The position numbers and the translations under genes were made by a program. Source: an uncultured Odoribacter sp. (lineage in GTDB: Bacteria > Bacteroidota > Bacteroidia > Bacteroidales > Marinifilaceae). Taken from it: 8,020 nt of DNA. Shown here one piece after another: positions 1 through 7,019 of the stretch. The notes beneath the pieces are model-generated. The model had not been told where the DNA came from and searched no databases. It saw only the letters and a list, made by a program, of their open reading frames with translations. The stretch is from NCBI GenBank assembly GCA_900548135.1, contig URJC01000106.1:1-8020 (forward strand), written 5' to 3'. The first letter of the stretch is position 1. The number at the start of each line of letters is the position of its first letter.

Positions 1-61
1 ATTTTGATTGATGTAGCAAATTTATTTCTTTTTATCAAACCTGCTTCCACCCACTTCCGTA

Positions 62-86
62 TTAACGCTTTTTTAACTCGGTTAAC
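62..86. repeat. Three phased TTAAC direct repeats upstream of the SPOR gene
   Basis: TTAAC occurs in the same orientation at 62-66, 73-77 and 82-86, with start-to-start steps of 11 and 9 bp, so about one helical turn apart. The last copy lies inside a GTTAAC palindrome. The array ends about 20 bp before the -7-like box at 108-115, where an activator or repressor could bind. The region is AT-rich, so chance is a real possibility. The rest of 1-130 shows no gene. Confidence 0.3.
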
Positions 87-107
87 TTTTTTGTTCTGAA
101 TTTTCCC

Positions 108-115
108 TATCTTCG
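108..115 (+). promoter_or_regulatory. Putative Bacteroidetes -7 box for the SPOR-domain gene
   Basis: TATCTTCG at 108-115 matches seven of eight positions of the Bacteroidetes -7 consensus TAnnTTTG and lies 15 bp before the ATG at 131. A TTTG that could be a -33 element is at 90-93, but the 14-bp gap is shorter than the usual roughly 19-21 bp. The leader would be only about 10 nt, and there is no Shine-Dalgarno sequence. Confidence 0.45.
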
Positions 116-130
116 CAAAAAATTTCTGTC

Positions 131-664
131 ATGCTTAAATGGATTGCTTTTTTGTTCTTTTTACCCATACAACTATATGCTAATGAGCCGGATTCTGTGG
201 TTATTATTCCCCGTTACAATATCATGGAAGAGCTTCAGAAACCCACACAAAATGAAGGAGAAGTACGCCTTCATAATGATGCAAGTATCGATAATCTATT
301 GAAATGGCATATCCATATAAATGAGCACAAAAAATCATTCACAGGCTATCGTATACAAATATATTCGGTTAATTCATACGGTTGTAATATAGATGACTTA
401 AAAGAAAAGCGCAATAAATTTGAGGAAACATTTCAAGATATTCCTGCTTACCTGAAATATTTTGATCCTGATTTTAAAATCCGGGTAGGGAATTATCATT
501 CCCGCTTGGAAAGTATCCCAGCCCTTTATCGTATCCGTAAATTATATCCCTCCAGTTATCCTGTAAAAACAGAAATCTCGTTGGAAGAACTCAAACGCAT
601 CCCCATGCAAGACATTGTAGAGGAAACCGACGAAACCACCAACCAAGTTTCGGACGAAAAATAG
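131..664 (+). CDS. Small exported SPOR-domain protein
   Basis: A 177-residue protein. Residues 1-17 form a signal peptide (MLKW, then a hydrophobic run, with likely cleavage after LYA before NEPDS), so it should act in the periplasm or be anchored to the envelope. Residues about 70-150 look like a SPOR domain: an opening strand GYRIQIYSV, a central helix around residues 88-106, then the PDFKIRVGNY strand, SRLESIPALYRIRKLYP and a final PVKTEI strand. SPOR domains bind peptidoglycan strands stripped of stem peptides, often at division sites. The last 20 residues are acidic and probably disordered. ATG 131 is chosen because it directly starts the signal peptide and follows the -7-like box. The gene stands alone and ends 6 bp from the convergent GSCFA gene. 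The SPOR fold assignment is firm; the specific role is unknown. Confidence 0.82.
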   Translation: MLKWIAFLFFLPIQLYANEPDSVVIIPRYNIMEELQKPTQNEGEVRLHNDASIDNLLKWHIHINEHKKSFTGYRIQIYSVNSYGCNIDDLKEKRNKFEETFQDIPAYLKYFDPDFKIRVGNYHSRLESIPALYRIRKLYPSSYPVKTEISLEELKRIPMQDIVEETDETTNQVSDEK

Positions 665-670
665 GTTCAT

Positions 671-1615
671 TCAGGACCCAACCCCCAAAGAGCAGAGCAA
701 TGTATCCAGTTCCTGACGGGTACGGGTATACAATTCACGGCTTGCCTCGCTTTCAGGATCATGAGGACGATGCAGCAGAATCTTATTCAGTTTATCAATC
801 CGTTTCATCCGGTCCAAAGTTTCTTTGGCTATATAGTTATCCCTGAATTTTTCCCAAATATAGTCTACCCCCTGCTCTGAGACATGCAGCATATCTGAGG
901 CATAAAAACGATAATCCCGAAGCTCATCCATTACGATCTCATAAGAAGGGAAATAGGACACTTGCGGGGATAACTTCACCAATCGGTCAATAGCCAGTAA
1001 CAACACCGCCTTACTCAATTGATTTCCCTGCGCTCCATCCTTCCAATGCCGCACCGGGCTTACCGTAAATATTATTTTGAGTTGCGGCCTTTTTGTCCAT
1101 AACCGCTTCAGCAATCCGGTATACACCGATACAATATCTTCTACCTCCAAACGCGAATGCTCAAACTCAGCAGCAGGAAATTTATGACAATTAGCGACTA
1201 CCTGCCCGGTTTGCCGGTACCGGTATACCCAGGCAGTTCCCCAAGTGATAATTAACACATCCAGTTTTGTCAACTGTCTGACAGCTCCTGCCAAACGGGC
1301 ATTGATATTTTGCAGACACTGTTCCCTGGAAACAGCAGAAAAACGCCCATGATGGCTAAAACTCATCCATTTTCCATCCCGCAGGATCAGATCTTTTTCT
1401 TCAAACCGTTTTCCTGACAACAAAATCTCCAAAGTATCAGCCACTGACAGGGGATTATATACAATCCCACAGGGATTAATGTCTGCCTGAAATTTAAAAT
1501 ATTCCAATCTTGCCCCCATATTTTCCACAAAACAGGATCCTAACATCAGGATGGAAGTAGTATATCCAATCTGAAAATCCGGTTTTTCTATTCCAACAAC
1601 TGTCTGTAATTCCAT
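671..1615 (-). CDS. GSCFA-domain protein (SGNH-hydrolase-like)
   Basis: A 314-residue protein matching the GSCFA family over nearly its whole length. The signature appears as GSCFVENMG at residues 26-34, followed by NPCGIVYNP (48-56), ITWGTAWVYRY (123-133), VANCHKFP (140-147), FTVSPVRHWKDG (183-194), GNQLSK (197-202) and SDMLH (240-244). The early Ser27 (GSC) and the late D-x-x-H (Asp241, His244) resemble blocks I and V of SGNH esterases, so an esterase-like activity is possible; the substrate is not known. There is no signal peptide, so the protein is probably cytoplasmic. A TTG at 1633 would add six residues, but it lies inside a TATTTTTG promoter-like box (1631-1638), so ATG 1615 is preferred. 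The gene is divergent from mntP and convergent with the SPOR gene. The last 50 residues are a basic, helical tail. Confidence 0.88.
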   Translation of the reverse strand: MELQTVVGIEKPDFQIGYTTSILMLGSCFVENMGARLEYFKFQADINPCGIVYNPLSVADTLEILLSGKRFEEKDLILRDGKWMSFSHHGRFSAVSREQCLQNINARLAGAVRQLTKLDVLIITWGTAWVYRYRQTGQVVANCHKFPAAEFEHSRLEVEDIVSVYTGLLKRLWTKRPQLKIIFTVSPVRHWKDGAQGNQLSKAVLLLAIDRLVKLSPQVSYFPSYEIVMDELRDYRFYASDMLHVSEQGVDYIWEKFRDNYIAKETLDRMKRIDKLNKILLHRPHDPESEASRELYTRTRQELDTLLCSLGVGS

Positions 1616-1630
1616 ATCCCTAATTTTCTC

Positions 1631-1638
1631 CAAAAATA
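1631..1638 (-). promoter_or_regulatory. Possible -7 box for the GSCFA gene
   Basis: Read on the minus strand, TATTTTTG fits TAnnTTTG and lies 15 bp upstream of ATG 1615. This would give a leader of about ten nucleotides. I see no TTTG at the expected -33 distance, and the surrounding DNA is AT-rich, so this is tentative. Confidence 0.33.
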
Positions 1639-1661
1639 AAAAGAAAGTCCATAAGTTGCAC

Positions 1662-1669
1662 TATCTTTG
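1662..1669 (+). promoter_or_regulatory. Bacteroidetes -7 box for mntP
   Basis: TATCTTTG is an exact match to TAnnTTTG and ends 19 bp before ATG 1689. Transcription would start near 1675, leaving a leader of about 14 nt. That decides the start codon, because the longer frame opening at TTG 1656 begins upstream of the predicted transcript. It also leaves no room for a yybP-ykoY manganese riboswitch, which precedes mntP in E. coli. No clear -33 TTTG is present at the usual spacing. Confidence 0.55.
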
Positions 1670-1688
1670 TACCCACAAAACGTGCGCA

Positions 1689-2246
1689 ATGAACTTTATC
1701 ACCATTCTCCTTATAGCTATCGGCCTATCTATGGATAGTCTGGCTGTCAGTATCAGCGGCGGCATTTGCATGCAACCTTTCTGCATACGTAAATCACTGA
1801 AAATGGCTTTAGTCATGGGTATTTTTCAGGGAGGCATGACATGGCTGGGCTGGGCATCAGGCATCTATTTCAGTTCTTACATCACTGATTTTGACCATTG
1901 GGTAGCCTTTATCCTGCTTGGTTATCTCGGGGGAAAAATGGTATATGAATCTTTTCAGGAAGAAAAGCACACGGCCATTTCTTTTTCAAATAAAATATTG
2001 CTCACCCTGGGTATAGCAACCAGTATTGATGCCCTGGCTGTCGGTGTCAGTATGGCATTTTTAAAGACCAACATCTGGTTTCCTGCCTGTATCATCGCTT
2101 TTACTACTTTTTTCCTTTCTTTCACCGGTGTACTTTGTGGTTTCCGGTTTGGTCAAATCAAAGGCCTCAAAGTAGAATTACTCGGAGGCCTTATCTTAAT
2201 CGCCATCGGAATTAAAATCCTGGTAGAACACACGTTATTTCAGTAA
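1689..2246 (+). CDS. mntP: MntP-type manganese efflux pump
   Basis: A 185-residue inner-membrane protein that exports Mn2+ and protects against manganese excess. Its length is close to E. coli MntP (188). About six membrane segments can be drawn (roughly 4-24, 36-60, 70-88, 103-123, 131-152 and 163-181), in two repeated halves. Each half opens with the family motif: GLSMDSLAVSISGG with Asp16, and IATSIDALAVGVSMAFL with Asp114. These aspartates align with the functionally important Asp16 and Asp118 of E. coli. The loop motif LLGYLGGKMVYESF (77-90) and the closing LGGLILIAIGIKIL (165-178) are also typical. ATG 1689 is chosen because the in-frame TTG at 1656 would add a polar, cysteine-containing stretch encoded by promoter DNA. 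The gene is transcribed alone. It ends 12 bp from the convergent PKD-like lipoprotein gene, with no evident functional link to it. Confidence 0.93.
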   Translation: MNFITILLIAIGLSMDSLAVSISGGICMQPFCIRKSLKMALVMGIFQGGMTWLGWASGIYFSSYITDFDHWVAFILLGYLGGKMVYESFQEEKHTAISFSNKILLTLGIATSIDALAVGVSMAFLKTNIWFPACIIAFTTFFLSFTGVLCGFRFGQIKGLKVELLGGLILIAIGIKILVEHTLFQ

Positions 2247-2266
2247 CCAGCAAACCTTTTAATTCC
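2208..2266. repeat. Inverted repeat across the mntP / PKD-lipoprotein convergence
   Basis: GGAATTAAAA (2208-2217) is perfectly complementary to TTTTAATTCC (2257-2266). Inside lies a second pairing, CTGGT (2220-2224) with ACCAG (2246-2250). The structure spans both stop codons, so either mRNA could fold it at its 3' end. It is AT-rich and lacks a following T tract, so it is not a classic intrinsic terminator. A role in 3'-end formation or mRNA protection is inferred, and chance pairing is possible. Confidence 0.3.
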
Positions 2267-3827
2267 TCTCCCGGTAAACAACGTCCCTGATCTTTCCAAA
2301 TCCACGGTAAGGTTCACCAATCAAAGTGGGCATACCATTCAAAGGGGGAACTTCATAGAAACGTAACACTCCCTTATTTTCATTTTTCACTTCTTCATCC
2401 TCAGTCCCAATGATCAGGTTATTCGGTATATTCTTAAAACTATCCGGACGGTTGCTATACCAATAATTATTAACAAACGGATTGAATTTCAGCATGGTAA
2501 TCGTTTCAGATTCATAACCGAACATCGGGAATGGCTTCTTTTGATAGAGATCGTATTGATACAACTGCCCTCCAATGGCATAAAACAGGTAAGGCAATGA
2601 AGAATGGAAAGCAAAAGCAGTGGCTTGGCCAATATTCGTTGCATTAATTTCCCCATAATATACCTGTTTAATAATAGTTGCTGTCCATGAAAATGTTATT
2701 GAAATGCCATAAATATAGTATTTACCTTCCGCATCTTTCAGGATCGCATAAATGGTCTTATCATTATTGGTAGACTCCATATAGACTAAGTCCTTGCCTG
2801 TCGTATAGCTAAATAAAGCACCTTCGGGATCAGGAATAGGATAACAAGCATTCAACACCCTTTCATTCCATTGCATAAACCGTTTATGGTCTGCATCATA
2901 CAACAGTGCTGTAGGACAACGGTTTCCGCCAGCCGATCGGTCAATACCGATATAGGGAGCCAATTTAAATTCCGGAGCGGAACCTGGTGTCTCTGTATTC
3001 ACCGGTAATTCATAAATCGAACCGGAAGAATTTTCCATAGCATATCCATTCTGATTTTGATCTACAATAAACCGATAGCCATAAGTCACAGCCATTTGGG
3101 AAGGTATCCGCTTTTCTGTCTGCTGTGCAAATTCGTAGTTGACATCATACTCCTCCCCTGAGGTCAGGTATTCGGCATCCAGTTGATACCCTCCGCTACC
3201 AGAAAGTAAGTAAATAAAATCATCGATATTGTAAGCATCCTGAAAAAAAGACAATGAATATGCCTGATGCAAATCAGGTAAATCACGATACAAAATATCA
3301 AACGTCTGCACATAACGTTCATCCGAAATCCGGGCGATCATATCCAGGCGTACCCGGTTGTCCTCTCCCTCATCACACAATACCATCCAGCCTTCCCGGG
3401 TAACCGAAGACACCTCCAGGGTGAATGCAGCTGTAGTAACCACTTCTGTACGGACATCCTTTACATCCAGCCAGCAATTGTATTTTCCTGCTTTCAACTT
3501 TGCAGGTATAATCAAATCACGCGAAAAAGAAGAATCCATCACAAAAAGGGCCTCTTCGCTTCCTCCGGTCTCAGACAATAATCGGGCAGCCCGGTATTGA
3601 TAAGTATAATTCGGATCAGAAGGCAGAACTTCACCTTCCAAACTGGATACAACCCGGGGAAAAACTTTAATCGTATCTGCATTAGCGAGAACTGCATAAT
3701 TCTCCTCAACGGTTATCTCCAGTTCATTTACAGGCGAATAGGAATAATTTCCTTTATCGTCAAAACAGGCAGTATCCAACAATACCATTCCCGTTACCCA
3801 AAAGAAAAGTAAATATTTAAATTTCAT
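2259..3827 (-). CDS. PKD-like-family surface lipoprotein
   Basis: A 522-residue lipoprotein. The signal peptide ends in LLDTAC with the acylated Cys at residue 21, followed by FDDKGNYSY, the typical opening of the Bacteroidetes PKD-like lipoprotein family found beside SusC/SusD genes. Residues about 30-140 look like a beta-sandwich PKD-like domain ending in GKYNCWLDVKD and TLEVSS. GWMVLCDEGEDNRVRLDMI (146-164) then starts a long beta-rich region with repeated short strands that is probably propeller-like. No catalytic motif is visible, so a binding or accessory role on the cell surface is more likely than an enzymatic one. It is the last gene of the operon, separated from the DUF4843 gene by 84 bp that carry a perfect hairpin. 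ATG 3827 starts the signal peptide directly. The family call is firm; the ligand is unknown. Confidence 0.85.
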   Translation of the reverse strand: MKFKYLLFFWVTGMVLLDTACFDDKGNYSYSPVNELEITVEENYAVLANADTIKVFPRVVSSLEGEVLPSDPNYTYQYRAARLLSETGGSEEALFVMDSSFSRDLIIPAKLKAGKYNCWLDVKDVRTEVVTTAAFTLEVSSVTREGWMVLCDEGEDNRVRLDMIARISDERYVQTFDILYRDLPDLHQAYSLSFFQDAYNIDDFIYLLSGSGGYQLDAEYLTSGEEYDVNYEFAQQTEKRIPSQMAVTYGYRFIVDQNQNGYAMENSSGSIYELPVNTETPGSAPEFKLAPYIGIDRSAGGNRCPTALLYDADHKRFMQWNERVLNACYPIPDPEGALFSYTTGKDLVYMESTNNDKTIYAILKDAEGKYYIYGISITFSWTATIIKQVYYGEINATNIGQATAFAFHSSLPYLFYAIGGQLYQYDLYQKKPFPMFGYESETITMLKFNPFVNNYWYSNRPDSFKNIPNNLIIGTEDEEVKNENKGVLRFYEVPPLNGMPTLIGEPYRGFGKIRDVVYRERN

Positions 3828-3862
3828 ACGTTTATCATTTTATTATTTAATCGTTCCAGTCA

Positions 3863-3887
3863 TGTCATGTCCTGGCCGGACATGACA
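3863..3887 (-). other. Perfect 10-bp intergenic hairpin in the operon
   Basis: TGTCATGTCC (3863-3872) and GGACATGACA (3878-3887) pair perfectly around the 5-nt loop TGGCC. It lies in the 84-bp gap between the DUF4843 stop and the PKD-like start. On the transcribed (minus) strand the hairpin is followed by TGACTGGAACG and not by a T run, so read-through is expected. It more likely acts as an mRNA processing or stability element, or an attenuator, lowering output of the last gene. It could also be a dyad operator, but no promoter is evident beside it. Confidence 0.6.
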
Positions 3888-3911
3888 AGGTTCAAACCAC
3901 AAAAAAACCAT

Positions 3912-4718
3912 TTAATCCGTCTCATAACGGGAATAATCCACTCTGTAATTCGTTCCCAGCTGCATGAAAGTAACTCCGTCTTCCTCGTATACCGGATCAT
4001 CGTCATCTGCAAGTGCCTGTAGCTTATTTCTCACCATGGTTGCCGCATAATTCAATTTTCCATAAGTAATGACCGAACCTTCCATTCCAGCATCGGACCA
4101 ATCAGCAATAGTCCACCCCATCACTTCATTCAGGAAAGAAAGTTTTTTCACAGAAAAATCACCGAAATAAGATTTTGCACTCAGCCAATAGAACGGTTGA
4201 CGGACAATCTCAGAATACACCACTTTAAAACGAGTTGCATCCAAAGTATCATTCCCATTTGAAATTTCAGGCATCAATAAATGGAAATAGTCATTTTCCA
4301 ACAATTCCAACTCGATAGAAATCTTTTGCTTATACAATTTATCTGTTCTTTTCAAGATAACAGGTAATATCGTCTCAGCTTTCCGGGCCGGCAACACATA
4401 TTCAGTCTCCAGGGGCAAAAAATCCTCCCCTTCCACAGCCGTTCCCCCGCATACCCGGGCTTTGAAAGTTCTGGGATAATCCTGCACAAAACCTAATATT
4501 CTCACTGGAATTGAAATCGTATATTCTTTCACGTCCGGTCGGATATTCTGGAAAGTAAAGTCTATCGAATCCTGCCAAATCTTTACTCCGTTCGTGCTTG
4601 AACCGGCATATTCAAAATAAATGCCAGCTACTTCCTGATCTTCCCCATCGTATAATTGACGGTCATTCTCACATCCACCAATCCCTAAAGCTATAAGTAT
4701 ATATATCCATCGTTTCAT
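3912..4718 (-). CDS. DUF4843 lipoprotein of a SusC/SusD operon
   Basis: A 268-residue lipoprotein with a short signal peptide (MKRW, hydrophobic core, lipobox GIGGC, Cys16). Residues about 30-170 resemble the DUF4843 family: the IYFEYA strand, DSIDFTFQN, YTISIPVRILGFVQDYPRTFKA, AVEGEDF and the LPVILKRTD strand give an immunoglobulin-like beta pattern. The C-terminal part contains FGDFSVKKLSFLNEVMGW (185-202) and an acidic stretch DDDDP (238-242). The family has no assigned enzymatic function. It usually lies directly after susD and before a PKD-like lipoprotein gene, exactly as here, which suggests a subunit of the uptake complex on the outer face of the outer membrane. It follows susD by 25 bp, so the two are cotranscribed. 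ATG 4718 starts the signal peptide; no Shine-Dalgarno sequence is seen. Confidence 0.83.
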   Translation of the reverse strand: MKRWIYILIALGIGGCENDRQLYDGEDQEVAGIYFEYAGSSTNGVKIWQDSIDFTFQNIRPDVKEYTISIPVRILGFVQDYPRTFKARVCGGTAVEGEDFLPLETEYVLPARKAETILPVILKRTDKLYKQKISIELELLENDYFHLLMPEISNGNDTLDATRFKVVYSEIVRQPFYWLSAKSYFGDFSVKKLSFLNEVMGWTIADWSDAGMEGSVITYGKLNYAATMVRNKLQALADDDDPVYEEDGVTFMQLGTNYRVDYSRYETD

Positions 4719-4743
4719 AATTCATCATTTTTAATTTCCAAAC

Positions 4744-6186
4744 TCAATTCCGGTACTTTGTCTCACTTTCCGGAAGTGGCGGTACATAAGCATTTTCCGT
4801 CATAGTCACTTTTTTACCAGTCAACGGAGAAATCAAAGCCGGCGTATTTTTCCGTTTATAAAAGAAAAACAATTGTCCCTCACACAAGAATTCTTTCTGA
4901 TATTCATGCTCTAAATGTGTTTCCAGATTTTCACTAACCTGAACCAATCCCCGATTATTCCGCAAGGTATTCAAATAACCATAAGACTCTGTATCATTGA
5001 TCCCGCATTCGGCAGCTATCAGATACAGTTCACCGATACGGATCAGCGGCATTAAATCATCATACAATCCGGTAGTTCCCACATCTTTCAAACGGTAGCA
5101 CAACAACGAATTATCCCCGGGTACCCTGGAAGATTGCCATATCGAATAACGATAATCCCCTTCCTCTCCGGCATACAAAGCTTCGATGGTCCCCACCCGG
5201 GGCAGCAATAAATTAGAGGCAGCACTTTCTTCATCAAAATAATTTTTGTAAATCTCGTCTCTCTCTGTGTTATACAGACCAAACAACATTTCGGACGAAA
5301 AGACCCGGTCCGGAAAAGCTTTATTCCCAACAATATCCTCATACCCTGTAAATGGGAAATACTCCTTCACTTTCTCATCCCCAATGACCTTCAAAGCATA
5401 CCGCCGGGCATTTTCCTGATCATTGGCATAAAGATATACCCGAGCCTGCAAAGCCAATACAGCGTAGTAATTCAAACGCAAACACCGGAAAGCATAAGTG
5501 TTATCCGACTGCTCCACCATTTGCGGGCCGTCAGTAATCACCGGATCTGTTGTCAACAATAAATCCTCTGCCATACTGAGATCCCGCAATATTTTTGTTG
5601 TCACCGAATCAGCCGGTAATATATCGGAAGCACTCACAGTGACTTTTTCAGCATAGGGAATCGACTGTCTGGCAGCATGTTGTTGATAAACCGGTCCAAA
5701 CAACCGCAACATATCAAAATGTAAAAAAGCCCGTAATGCCAATGCTTCTCCTTTCACTACACCATAAGCGCGGTCAGACAACACGTCCCGGTGAATCTCG
5801 GCATTTTCCAGTATAACATTACAATCCAAAATCAATTTATATACGGCATTCCAGGTTGATTGCAACCTTCCCTTCACATATTCTTCTTTATACTTGAATT
5901 CCACCAATTCTTTATAATTGGTATTATCTGTCTTGGGATTGTAACGCTGTGCCAACAATTCCACCATCTCACAGCTCAAAGTAACCCCATACAATTCCGG
6001 CTTTATCAACTCGATATAAATTCCATTCAAAGCGGAATAAAACCCTTTTTCCGATTCAAACACTTTATTTTCCGACACCTGGTCTGAAGGTTTTACATCC
6101 AGCCAACTATCACAACTCCAGATTCCTGTCAGCAACAAGAATAACAATATTTTATTTATAGTTCTCATAATCATCTTTTTAATCAT
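4744..6186 (-). CDS. SusD/RagB-family substrate-binding outer-membrane lipoprotein
   Basis: A 480-residue SusD-like lipoprotein, the hinged lid that captures ligand over the SusC barrel. The signal peptide ends at Cys25 (IWSC), followed by DSWLDVKPSDQ, the usual SusD start. The N-terminal half is helical and TPR-like, with TWNAVYKLILDCNVILENAE (111-130) and KGEALALRAFLHFDMLRLFG (145-164). The C-terminal SusD signature is MPLIRIGELYLIAAEC (379-394), YLNTLRNNRG (404-413), EGQLFFFYKRKN (436-447) and the end motif YVPPLPESETKYRN. Length is normal and the frame is intact. The start codon overlaps the susC stop by one base (TAATG), suggesting translational coupling. In-frame ATGs at 6174 and 6168 are alternatives, and 6168 gives the more conventional signal peptide MRTINK. 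Substrate cannot be read from sequence. The lack of nearby glycosidases and the accessory lipoproteins hint at peptides. Confidence 0.92.
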   Translation of the reverse strand: MIKKMIMRTINKILLFLLLTGIWSCDSWLDVKPSDQVSENKVFESEKGFYSALNGIYIELIKPELYGVTLSCEMVELLAQRYNPKTDNTNYKELVEFKYKEEYVKGRLQSTWNAVYKLILDCNVILENAEIHRDVLSDRAYGVVKGEALALRAFLHFDMLRLFGPVYQQHAARQSIPYAEKVTVSASDILPADSVTTKILRDLSMAEDLLLTTDPVITDGPQMVEQSDNTYAFRCLRLNYYAVLALQARVYLYANDQENARRYALKVIGDEKVKEYFPFTGYEDIVGNKAFPDRVFSSEMLFGLYNTERDEIYKNYFDEESAASNLLLPRVGTIEALYAGEEGDYRYSIWQSSRVPGDNSLLCYRLKDVGTTGLYDDLMPLIRIGELYLIAAECGINDTESYGYLNTLRNNRGLVQVSENLETHLEHEYQKEFLCEGQLFFFYKRKNTPALISPLTGKKVTMTENAYVPPLPESETKYRN

Positions 6187-7019
6187 TAAAATGCAGCTGA
6201 GAGCGAGAAGGATACCGAACGGGCAAAAGGATAGGAAATTCCTCTTTCTGTTTTAATAGAAGATATCCTGAATATATCGTTCATATACGCATTCAAGCGA
6301 AGCGCACGCATATGGATTTTCTGTAATCTCCGGCTGTCAAACTCATATCCGATCCGGAGGCTCTCCAGGGCTATGGAATTATCCTTTTCCACAAACCGGG
6401 ATGACATCGGCGTTGATTCAGTCAATGAAATACCTTTGAATGGGGCAATATCGCCTGCTTCTTGCCAACGGTCATAAAGCGCGCGTTTGTCCTGGTTTTT
6501 ACTCAATCCGGCAAATGAGATATTCTCTACCTTATTGTACAAAGCACTGTTGAAAGCTTTCCCACCCCAACGATAGCGGAAGTCCAGGTTACAGCTAAAG
6601 CCCTTGTAGGAAAATGAAGTACCGATTACTCCTTCCAATTTTGGACGGGATATACCGACTTTAACTTCTTCACTACTATCGAAAATAAAAGTATAAGTAC
6701 CATTTTTACGGATAAAGATCTCCTTTCCGGTTGCAGGGTCAATCCCATGTGAACGGACAGCATATAAAGCATCCGGATCTGCTCCGTCATAATAACGTGT
6801 CAGATTAATATTCCGGTTTGTTTCGTTGAACTTATCCAGTTTATTTCCAATATGGCTATAATAAGTCTTCTGAGTCCGGAAATTATACCGTAATGACCAG
6901 ATAATTCGCTCCTGAGGTTTATAAATAGGTGCGAACATCACGGTACCATTCATTCCCCGGGAAGTTTGTTTCCCCAGATTGGTCATCACCGTACTCATCC
7001 CAATGGAAATAATCCACAT
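6186..7019 (-). pseudogene. SusC/RagA TonB-dependent transporter, 3' part (frameshifted)
   Basis: This is the C-terminal part of the outer-membrane beta-barrel, in a different frame from the upstream part. Recognisable SusC sequence starts at about 7004 with SIGMSTVMTNLGKQTSRG. It continues through IWSLRYNFRTQ, LTRYYDGADPDALYAV, GIDPATGKEIF, a LEGVIGTSFSYKGFSCNLDF strand pair, NKVENISFAG, RALYDRWQEAGD and ESLRIGYEF. It ends in FARSVSFSLSAAF, whose terminal Phe is the expected barrel-assembly signal. ATGs at 7019 and 6998 could restart translation, but the product would lack a signal peptide and most of the barrel, so it is unlikely to function alone. The last base of the frame overlaps the susD start. 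Function of the intact family is TonB-dependent import together with SusD. The frame is otherwise undamaged, so the break is recent or is a sequence error. Confidence 0.85.

Noticed and set aside
17..39. Leftward -7-like box TAAATTTG (17-24) with TTTG at 36-39
   Set aside because: The gap between elements is only 11 bp, the DNA is AT-rich, and no leftward gene start can be seen within the window.
631..652. CGAAAC / GTTTCG inverted repeat at the SPOR/GSCFA convergence
   Set aside because: Only a 6-bp stem with a 10-nt loop inside coding sequence and no T tract, so not convincing as a terminator.
1656..1688. TTG start giving an 11-residue longer MntP
   Set aside because: The extension is encoded by the TATCTTTG promoter box and its surroundings, while family members begin at the residue encoded at 1689.
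3358..3812. Two plus-strand open frames opposite the PKD-like lipoprotein gene
   Set aside because: They are antisense to a full-length, well-supported gene and show low-complexity sequence with no domain, signal or promoter.
5088..5342. Minus-strand open frame inside susD in another frame
   Set aside because: It overlaps intact SusD coding sequence and has no recognisable protein features. It is a frame shadow.
5860..6087. Plus-strand open frame opposite susD
   Set aside because: Antisense to the conserved N-terminal half of SusD, with no start signals or homology that I recognise.
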